Assembly: GCF_040939455.1 (NCBI RefSeq)
Contig: NC_134117.1
Span: 60,162,501 to 60,226,500, forward strand
Direction: 5' to 3'
Length of the DNA: 64,000 bases
Source: Microcebus murinus
Taxonomy: Eukaryota > Chordata > Mammalia > Primates > Cheirogaleidae
Shown: piece by piece, positions 52,020-64,000 of the stretch
Layout: each line of letters begins with the position of its first letter
Numbering within the stretch: position 1 is the first letter of the stretch
Notes under the pieces: generated by a model
What the model saw: the letters and a program-made list of their open reading frames with translations, nothing else
Databases searched by the model: none
Told to the model about the DNA's origin: nothing
Translations under genes and position numbers: made by a program

Positions 52020-52318
52020 GGCCTGGTGCAGTGGCTCACATCTGTAATCCTAAGCACTCTGGGAAGCTGAGGCAGGAGGATCCCTTCAGGTCAGAACTTC
52101 AAGACCAGCCTGAGCAAGACAGAGACCCGTCTCTACTAAAAACAGAAAAAATTAGCTGAGCACGGTGGTGCATACCTATAGTCCCAGCTACTCGGCAGGC
52201 TGAGGCAGAAGGATTGCTTGAGCCCAGGAGTTTGAGATTACTGTGATCCACTGCACCTCTACCCAGGGCAACAGAATGAGACTCTGTCTCAAAAACAAAA
52301 GAAAACCAAAAAAAAAAA
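52020..52318 (+). repeat. Alu SINE in L1
   Basis: Sense Alu from GGCCTGGTGCAGTGGCTCAC to an A tail. AAAAA(T/A)GTGGTATA appears on both sides. Confidence 0.95.
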
Positions 52319-52720
52319 AAGTGGTATATATACACAATGGAATATTATTCAGCCTTCAGAAAAGAAGAAAATCCTGTTATATGCAACAACATGGATGAAC
52401 CTTGAGGACATTATGCTATGTTAATGTGAAATAAGCCAGTCACAAAAAGACAAATACACCATGATTCCACCTACATGAGGTATCTAAAATAGTCAAATTC
52501 AAAGAATGGGATGGTGATTTACAGAGGTTGTGTGAAGGAGGAAAAGAGGAGTTGCTGTTCAATAGATATATAGAGTTTAAATTTTGCACAAAAGTTTATA
52601 TAACAAGAGATCTATTGTACAACAATGTGCATTTAGTTTACATTACTGTATTTTACACTTAAAAATGGTTAAGATGGTAAATTTTACATTATGTATTTTT
52701 GACTAACATTAAAAAACACA

Positions 52721-53046
52721 ACTAGATCATATATATACATACCCCTGGTCTAGATTATAATTTGAATGAAACAACAACAAAGCAACTATATACCATTATT
52801 ATTGAGATAATATCTTAATATGGACTAGATATTAATTGAAATATTAATACAGGCTAGATATTAAAAGATATGAAAGATTACTGTTGATAAGATATGAAGA
52901 TGGATAATGGATACACAGAGGTTCATTATGTTATTTACTTTTATCTTATTTATTTTTGTATATGATTAAAATTTTTCTATAAACTGTTCAAAGAATTATA
53001 GTCATAGATTTTTAGATCTGGAATAAACTTTAAATATAATCCTATT
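52721..53046. other. Intronic sequence, no gene seen
   Basis: AT-rich. The right end (CATAGATTTTTAGATCTGG) may be an ancient repeat interrupted by the next Alu. Confidence 0.4.
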
Positions 53047-53061
53047 CATCTTTGAATTTTA

Positions 53062-53358
53062 TTTTATTTTATTTTTTTAGAAAGAGTCTCACTCTGTCAC
53101 CCCAGGTAGAGTACAGTGGTGTCATCGTAGCTCACTACACCCTCAAACTCCTGGGCTCAAGTGATCCTCCTGCCTCAGCCTCCCAAGTAGCTGGGACTAC
53201 CAGCTTGTGTTCTGATGCCTGGCAGATTTTTTCTATTTTTAGTAGAGACAGGGACTCACTTTTGCTCAGGCTGGTCTCAAACTGCTGAGCTTAAGCTATC
53301 CTCCTGCCTCGGCCTCCCCAAGTGCTAGGATTATAGGTATGAACCACTGTGCCCAGCC
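53062..53358 (-). repeat. Alu SINE
   Basis: Antisense dimeric Alu ending GTGCCCAGCC. CATCTTTGAATTTTA at 53047-53061 and 53359-53373 is a perfect 15-base target duplication. Confidence 0.97.
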
Positions 53359-53373
53359 CATCTTTGAATTTTA

Positions 53374-53946
<573 letters not shown>

Positions 53947-54384
53947 GCTCGTCACATTTGAAAGGATCATTAGATATTACTTAGGAAGGTTTGGAGAGTA
54001 CAACTTTGTTAAAATTACAAAAGTAAAGGAAGTTTTGGTTTATTTAAGTCCTTCACCTCAACAATATCAAAAACAATCCAAAGATACCCCTAACGGGCAG
54101 CCTCAAAAGTAAGCATGGCAAAAAGTCAGTTAAGACACACCTTTTGTCTTGAGAAAGAGGTGGGGGGAAAGGCTCTCTTTAAGAGAAACAACTGTACATC
54201 TACTTTCCTATGGGCCTTTTAATACCACTAGTTACAACACCATCTTGTCACTCTTCCCCATCAGAATCATTGCCCAGTTGGGACCCTTGGGTAGAAACAG
54301 TACTGAATGGTAAAGGGCACATGAAAAGAGAAGTATAGTTGTACTTTAACGGTGTAATAAAATATAAAAAGTTAAGAGGAGGAA
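53947..54384. other. Intronic sequence, no gene seen
   Basis: No repeat recognised. More balanced base composition than its surroundings around 54130-54300. Confidence 0.45.
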
Positions 54385-54520
54385 ATAGCCTATACAGTGT
54401 AGTGAGAACTAATGAAGAAATGCAGTATGAAAAAAAAAGACAGGGTACCTGGGTTTGAGAACTGGCTGACAGTGACTAATGAGCTATATGACCTCTCTTT
54501 ACCTAGTTTCATAAAGACTC
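54385..54520 (+). repeat. MIR fragment
   Basis: Sense: ACCTGGGTTTGAGAACTGGC, then TGAGCTATATGACCTCTCTT. Confidence 0.65.
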
Positions 54521-56649
54521 TAGTTACCATATTAATAGAAATGAAATTCCAAAATAAACTATAATACAAAAATAACATTTAATATTCATTGTGATTCCAG
54601 GGCACAAAAGATCAGTTAATATCAGTTAATGTTTAATATATAGATTTAAACAAAAATAATGAAAATTAATATTTTCCTTATAAAAATGTTTTACGTAAAA
54701 TTAAACAGAGAAAAACATAGAGACAAGTTCCCCATAATCCTACTTCCTATGAATTGTTCTACTATTAATAATCAACTACCATAAAAAGGAAAAGATTTCA
54801 TTTATTATTGTTCTATTATGAAATTATCGACATAAATTCATTGAAAACTTTTTACTATAGTACAGCAACAAATGCAATAAGTTTTAATTTTTTATCATAT
54901 TCTCTTGAATTCTAAGTATTAATGATGAGGCCATTTAGACTTTGAAATCAAAGACACAAAGAAAGCCCTGGAGATATAAATAATCTTTAACTTCAGGCTA
55001 ACACATGTTGTGGCTTTCTGTACTATCAACTCAAATAGCCCAGAATGGCAGTTAATTGTCTTTCACTGCACCAAATTTGAAGTACTCTAGTAACTCACAG
55101 TTTCTTTGATACAGGCTTATAATAGTGATACCATGTGAAAAGGTTGTTCAGAAGCTAAAGAGACCAGTAAAAGCATCCATGAATCTTGTTTTAATGCTAA
55201 AAGATGCCACCGTCGTTTCTTTGAGGTCATTTACCTTCACTGTAACAGTGTAACAGAATTAAATAGAAAAAAAAAAGAGGGTGGTAATTGTGCTGCTGGA
55301 TCAATAACCTACACTTAAAAGGGGGACTTTGATTTTTACCTTTTCCTTCTATAGTATCCATAAATCATTTAGAAATACATACATACATAGTAATACAAAC
55401 ACATGCATATATATATTCATTTATCATTATGCTGTTCTTGGAAGGACCTGAAATTTCATGAATTTATTCATCCAGATTTGTTAAAGTGAATTGAGAATTT
55501 TATTTATTGGATGTAAATACTACTAAATCATTAAATGTCTCAGGTAACATATTAAATGAAGACATGACATTTCAGCTAATGAAGGAAAGCCATTTATCTT
55601 GAAATTTTCTTGCTACAGAAAAAGAAACCTTTAAAAATGGCCTTAAGTTTGCAAAAATCAGCAACTTTAATCTATCCACTTTCTTTTGACCTTTACACTC
55701 AACCTCAAAAAAATGTTCAGCAACATAAATTCGATCTCAAAAGGCTGCTGCAGATCTCATTTTCTGCTGTTTTTCCATTAGGTATTTATGGGACTTGCTA
55801 GTGTTACAAGGGACTAGTAAAACGCCAAAGTAATCCTGCAGTTCCTGTGTATGAATTCAGCTTTTCCCTTTGAGATGGTAACTTTTTTCTCCCTTGCCAA
55901 GGCCTTTTCTGTTCTGAGTATAAAACTAAGATTATAAGTGTAATGTTCTTCATCAAGAGGTACTATGGGTTAGTAGGGACTGAAGGCAGAGGAAAGGAAA
56001 ATTAACCAGATTTAGTAGTTCAACTATTGAAACAAAATAATTTTTTAAGCCATTAAAGTGGCTTGTTACACATTGGCACTAACTGAAATAACAGCATGCT
56101 TACATAGGATAGAAACGGAATATAAGGAGTTCTGAAGTTGAGTATCTCAGCTGTGTGCATGATTTCTCTTAACTGCATAGGAAACCAGCTGCTTCCATTT
56201 ATGACATGTATTGAACACATGTGCTCTAGTATACCCATGACATAACATGTAACACTATACTTTCAGACAAGTTTGCCAAGAGGGGGACGGGGAGTTCAAA
56301 TATGTTAGTGAGACAAAAACATTATACAGTGTATGTTTATTATTATTTTTGAATGATCGTAAGGCAAGGAAAGAATTTAAGTTTGTTTCTATTAATGTGC
56401 TTTATAATCCATTATAAAATATAATGAAATCAATGAACTTAAAAAGAAATCCATTCATTATAAATGTAGGAATATATCAAAGTCTAAGTCTAAATTAACT
56501 CTGAGACAAAGAAAAATATTAAGTTACTCAATAATACCTATCACTTATCCACCAGGAACATGGTACTACATTAGCCATGGGATGCTGGACTATGAGACTA
56601 AAACTTTACCTAATTTACATGAAACTAGACCAAATTATCCCCATTTGTC
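54521..56649. other. Repeat-poor intronic stretch
   Basis: About 2.1 kb with no recognised transposon and no convincing ORF (55610-55801 shows no family motif). Around 54950-55320 the sequence has mixed composition and few homopolymers, making it the best candidate here for conserved intronic regulatory DNA. That is inference only. Confidence 0.5.
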
Positions 56650-57555
56650 TCATCTCAGTTAATAGAGGTTCCATCCTTGACTGATTTCTTTCTTTCATAA
56701 ACTACTTCCAATCCAACAGCAAATTCTATTAAATCTATCTGCAAACTATATCCAGAACCTGACTGTTTCTTACCACCTTTACTGTCAGTACTCTAGTCCA
56801 AGCCACCATGTCTCTCACCTGGATTATTGCAATGACCTCTAAATTGAAATTACCTCTCACCTGGATTATTGCAATGACCTCTAAATTGAAATGACCTGTT
56901 TTTGTCCCATTTAGTTCTTTGTCCACACAACAGCCAGAATAATCCTACCAAAATATAAGTCATGTTTTTCCTCTGAGCAAAACACTTCAAAGACTTTTGA
57001 TCTTATTCAGAGTCAAACAAAACAAAACAAAAGAAGAACAAAGTCTTTATGATGGCCTGTAAAGTCTTCTTTAATATGCCCCTCAACTCTTTCCCACTTT
57101 ATATATCTCCCACTACTTTTCCCATTGCTCACTCTACACCAGCCAATTAACCTCCTGGCTGTTTCTTAAACATGTTATTTCCCCCATATAGAGACTTTGT
57201 ACTTGTTATTTATTCCCTGATTGTTTGTCTCCCTAATATGTGCATGACTTGCTCCTTGAAACTTCTATCTAAATGCTTCCTTATTGGATAAGACTTTCCC
57301 TAATGATGCTATAGGAAAGTGCAACATCTCATTCCAGGGATAAGTGCTCTTTCTCCCTCTTTTCTGTTTTATTTTATGTAATTATTATTTCTTATTATTA
57401 TGTAATGTACTACATATTTTGTTTAAAGCATTAGCCACTAAAAGGTGAACACCTTGAGGACAACAATTTTTATTGGGTTGCTGTTATATTTTCAACACCT
57501 AGAAAAGTGGCTGTCATGTAGTATGCCTTTAATAGGAATGAATTAAGCATGCAAA
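56650..57555 (+). repeat. Long L2 LINE 3' region
   Basis: Ordered L2 pieces include TCACCTGGATTATTGCAATG, CACACAACAGCCAGAATAAT, CTTCAAAGACTTTTGATCTT, TGATGGCCTGTAAAGTCTTC, CTCTACACCAGCCAATTAAC and a 3' end with ACACCTTGAGGACAACAATT. Old and frame-broken, and carries a 42-base tandem duplication. Confidence 0.85.
56812..56895 (+). repeat. 42-base tandem duplication in L2
   Basis: The unit beginning CTCTCACCTGGATTATTGCA and ending ATTGAAATTAC occurs twice, head to tail (56812-56853 and 56854-56895), with one T/G difference near the end. The near identity contrasts with the age of the L2, so the duplication is much younger. Confidence 0.97.
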
Positions 57556-57595
57556 ATAACATTTAAATTTAAGTACATTTCAAAAAGTATCTTTT

Positions 57596-58230
<635 letters not shown>

Positions 58231-58629
58231 AAAAAAAGTATTTATTAATTCAGTAAACTTCCTGTTAAGAAGTTTTGCTTATGACATTTCTCTCATACTT
58301 AGACCCTATATGGTTTTCAAATAACCTAATTTCTTGCTAAGAATATTTCCTTGAGTCTTACTATTTTTATATATACCTTGCCTAATTCCTGACAAGGATG
58401 TAAAGAAGACAAAAAAACCAAGACAAAAATTAGGTAGTAAGGAAGAAAACAAAGTAAACATTAACTGCATGCCATAATCTATACAACACAGATTTGTTTT
58501 TAGCCTTCTACCAATTAATGGGGAAAAAGAAGTATAGAAAAACTTAAACTGTACAAAGAAGTCGAGTGAATCTAACAAATAATAGATGTTTTTTGTTTAA
58601 AAAAACTATACAAAAATAAAATAATCACT
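58231..58629. other. Intronic sequence, no gene seen
   Basis: The minus-strand frame at 58306-58578 has no recognisable motif. Confidence 0.45.
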
Positions 58630-58752
58630 TTTTTTTTAAGACTAGGTCTCATTATGTTGCCTATCCTGGCCTCAAACTCTTGAGCTCAAAGGATCTTCCT
58701 GCCTCAGCCTCCAGGGTGGCTGGCATGACAGGCATGTGCCACGACACCCAAC
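58630..58752 (-). repeat. Alu-like monomer
   Basis: A single antisense arm, AGACTAGGTCTCATTATGTT to GCCACGACACCCAAC. Confidence 0.85.
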
Positions 58753-59451
58753 AAAAATAATCACTTATTAGATAGAAATTTCTCAAAACTTTTAGTTTTC
58801 TATGTTTAGTGATGAAATGTGAGTTGTCACTATTTTGGAATTCCAAAAGACAGCTTTGAGGTCCTAACAAAGCCTTAAATCCCTAAGTATGGACATGCTA
58901 AAACTTCTGTTTTATCCTAAATTTTATATGAGAGTCACTTTCCTTTTATATGTATCTCTAAACTTAATCAGTATTATATTAATAGTCCCCCCCGCCCCAT
59001 TTAAAGGTTCTTTTTCTTAAAAAAAAGTTTCCACATTCCAGAAAAGCAAATGTATATTTATTTGATAAGCTGTGAATAACAATAAAACACTGGATGCTAG
59101 ACAGTTGACTAGAATCCTACTCTACTCCTAGCAAATATATGTTGAACTACCAATGCTAAATTTGTGAATGTCAAGGGATTACCTTGTTCTTTGATTTTGA
59201 AGATGATGATTCCATTATGACTAAACTGTAGACTACATGATAGTCAAAACACACAAAAATTACCTAGATTTAAAAAATTAGATATGAAACATATATTAAT
59301 TATCGAATTACTTTCTGAAACTTCAGTATTAAGTATTGGAGAAAATGTGGTCTGTATTTTTAAAAAATTTTTCTATACTTTCTATACTTCTGTCTCTGTA
59401 GATTGATCCACAAAATTTTAGAAAAAAATTTTAACTGTACTTTTAGGTCCC
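58753..59451. other. Intronic sequence, no gene seen
   Basis: A C-rich run at 58988-58998 and AT-rich sequence. Nothing recognised. Confidence 0.5.
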
Positions 59452-59689
59452 CAGGGGTGGGACACTTTGCCATGGAGACCTTGGAAAGCTGCATTAATTT
59501 AGCTCTGATCAAATAAGGCCACATTCAAGAAATTTCAATTAGATATACTTAAAAATGTATATTATTTTGTAAAAATCTACTATGTGTTTAATAATTTCAA
59601 AACATGAAAACTATTTGTTAATATAAAGTTAACTAACCCGTTAATAACTTTGTTGTACTGCTTTATGTTGGAAAGCATTTGAATATTTG

Positions 59690-61709
<2,020 letters not shown>

Positions 61710-62182
61710 GATGGGCTGGTAAGCAGACAGAATTAAAAAATACTGTTGAGCTGTGCAACTATTTACAAATTCCACTTCAAACTGAAACACAGTGGACTGC
61801 TGTCAAAAGCTAATAACAGACTGGCATACTCCACCCCCATAAACTCTCACCAACCAGCCTCCTGCTGTACTGGTGCTAGTCAGGTGGGGGAGGGCAGAAC
61901 TAAAACATGAACATAACAGCCATCACTTTAGCCCTTATGGCTTACTCATGTTCTAATTGTGCTCGTCAATCTTGGAGGATTATTTCATTGAAACTTATTT
62001 TATTCTTTCGTATTTTAAATATGTTCATTTTAAAAATAAAAACTAAAAGACAAGCAAAAATAAATTAATAAAAATAAAAAGGTTTATTCTGAAAAATTTG
62101 GATTCAGTCAAAAGGCCTCACTTAAGGACCCAGAAGGCCACATGTGGCCTTAGGCCACAGTTTCCCCACCCTTGTCCTAGAA

Positions 62183-64000
62183 ACAGGATTTAATTTTCCT
62201 GAGAATGTCAGAAGATTTTTTTCTTAACATTCTATATTACTTCTAATTTTTCAAAATTATTAATTTTTTTCCATGTTCCCTGAAATAGGTCAATAATTGA
62301 GATTTTATCTAATTAAAAAATCTATTAATGATATCATAAAACTATCAAAAGCAATGTTCTAAATTTTCTGCTGCTTAGAACTCAATGTTCTGATACAAAA
62401 ACAAAATAACAAACAAAACAGACATATAAAAAAGGGATTAGATTGTTCTCAAAACCTGCAAGAAATTTGTGTAAGATTTAAAACAGACATATGCTTTTAA
62501 AGAACTTTCAAATGCAACAGTTAATCCACATAATAATTCAATAACCAACATAGATTCAAAGTTCTAACAGATACCATATGCAACCTGTAATAAAACCTGA
62601 GTTAAGATATTTCAGGCAACAGGATAATTTTATTTTCCATTTTAAATACTCATTTATTTGTAGTTAACTGGCTATAAGACAGCACATGAAAACACTGTCA
62701 TTATTGTACAATAAAACCCTAGGACAGATAAGATGTTTTATTATTAATCAGGAAGCTAAAATTTGGGGATCAATATTACAAAAATATTTTTCTAAGTTTA
62801 CTATAGAAGATATACATACTGAATTTACTATTAATTTTATGAAATCTAGTACTTGTTCAGATAAATCTAGCTAAGGAAGTAAACAGTAGGAGAGTTATAT
62901 TTAGACTACAAAATGTATGAGTTTCAACTCATCAATTATGTTGAATACCTACTATGTGTAAAGCTCCATTTCAGTTATAAAAGGAATATATGTTTATAAG
63001 ATGTCATGCTATTATATTGGGAAATATAAAAAAATTAGTATTAGTATTGAGATAGGGAAGGGTCAGAGATATATCTAATATGCCATACCTTTTAAATCAA
63101 AATGAAACAACTAACTGAAATGCCAATAGTATTATCAAGAGCTTTTTTCCTTGCCAAAATAATCAAAGCCTTTGTTTTGATAATTACAATAGTATCAGGT
63201 TACACAAGCCATTCAGACTAAGAAGGTAAGAAAGTATTACAATAGAATCAATATGCAGATAAAATCAGATCTTAGCTGAGTAAAGCAAGAAGTATACGTA
63301 TTGGTTTCTGCTAACAGTTTTTGAAGCAAAGGAACAAATGTCTAGCAGCTGAACCAAGAGAAGCTAGGAACTTAAATGGCATTGTTAAAAAATTTTTTTT
63401 CTATTTCTGGTTTCTCAAGTTTATAGCTGGTTTACTATAAGGACTTACTCTAAGTCTTCTTTACTTTAACCACAGAAGATATCCTGCAAATTTAAAAGCA
63501 GAAAACTGGCAACCCCCATCAGCAGTATATTACAATAGCGTCTTTTATTAGAAACTCAGTACTCCTTATTCATTCATCAGCTAGACAGAACTTCCTGGCT
63601 AACAGTCCACTGTGATGACATAATTTCTAACAAAGACATTCTCAGTCAAATGGAGACTACTAGGACTAATCATTATAGTTTTATTTTAAACATTTTCTTA
63701 AGCTGTTTGTAATTCATGGAAAAAAAGAAACACTTTACTAGAACATCCACATCATGTCCTGTCATCCTTTGGGAACAACTTCACAAAGGAAAGAACACAA
63801 ACCAAAAAAAGCCTTGCAGATTTCATGTTTATTAGGGACAATTTTGCTTATACTACTGTTGTTTACAGGAGAGTGTTTAAGTTGTGTATGGTGAGGGTCA
63901 AAGTAAACAGAATAATCTGACACAGAGATGAAACCATTTATATTGAATATAAAATAACTGAAATTTTAGAAAAAACTTAAGTATCCTTCAATATGTCCCC
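62183..64000. other. AT-rich intronic sequence to the window edge
   Basis: No exon or clear repeat was recognised, apart from a short phrase near 62940 (GAATACCTACTATGTGTAAA) that may be an ancient repeat. The open frame at 62686-62874 shows no family motif. Confidence 0.5.

Larger units (their letters stand above)
50090..52720 (+). repeat. L1 remnant, ORF2 reverse transcriptase to 3'UTR, split by an Alu
   Basis: About 2.3 kb of sense L1. The RT region starts at GATGCAGAAAAAGCATTTGA and passes TGCCCAATATTACCACTTCT, ATAGACTCAAAAGGAATAAA and TACTGGGATGGCTACTACCA. After the Alu come CAATGGAATATTATTCAGCC and a 3'UTR with TTACACTTAAAAATGGTTAA. A GAGA/GAAA expansion at 50370-50402 disrupts the RT. 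Every long frame is broken. Antisense frames here (51634-51978, 50903-51175 and others) are shadows. Confidence 0.9.

Overview
This is a stretch of primate nuclear DNA, AT-rich and built almost entirely of interspersed repeats. The organism is most likely a strepsirrhine, probably a lemur. The youngest Alu copies (for example at 5744-6076, 29726-30421, 39957-40293, 46936-47269 and 61341-61660) carry a distinctive segment in the middle of the element: a TATAAATA-type linker, then TTGGCCAACT, then a short TATATA run. As far as I recall, this form is typical of lemur Alus and absent from the human Alu families. The short young L1 3' ends also look non-human.

Only one host coding exon was recognised: a 171-base, phase-0 exon of adenosine kinase (ADK) on the minus strand at 5215-5385. 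It has canonical splice sites and ends inside the NxxE motif of the PfkB sugar/nucleoside kinase family. No other ADK exon was found. The 59 kb to the right is therefore read as one ADK intron (gene order runs right to left), and the 5.2 kb to the left as part of the next intron. ADK is known to have very large introns in human.

Layout: 0-5 kb holds L1 fragments and two Alus, then the ADK exon. 5.4-10.5 kb holds an Alu, an MIR, a solitary ERV LTR with a 4-base target duplication, and the first half of a 187-base direct repeat. 10.5-11.3 kb is an Alu split by a processed pseudogene of NDUFA12. 11.9-15.8 kb is an old L1 interrupted by an Alu and by a composite hAT transposon. 19.8-22.2 kb is a Tigger2-like DNA transposon, itself interrupted by an L1 and an Alu. 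22.9-42 kb holds Alus, L2, MIR, MER5A and L1 fragments, including two Alus in tandem inside one pair of target duplications. 42.3-45 kb holds a young truncated L1, a U2 snRNA scrap and an L1 inserted in an older L1/HAL1. 47.5-52.7 kb is two long L1 remnants. 52-58 kb holds Alus, plus an L2 with a 42-base tandem duplication. 59.5-62.2 kb is a second, inverted copy of the hAT transposon.

The genes do not form a pathway. ADK is the host gene, and everything else is selfish DNA or retrocopies deposited in its intron. I found no new molecular system. The items most worth a second look are the composite hAT insertion and its inverted partner, the nested insertions that can be ordered in time, the 187-base duplication of unknown origin, and the tandem Alus.
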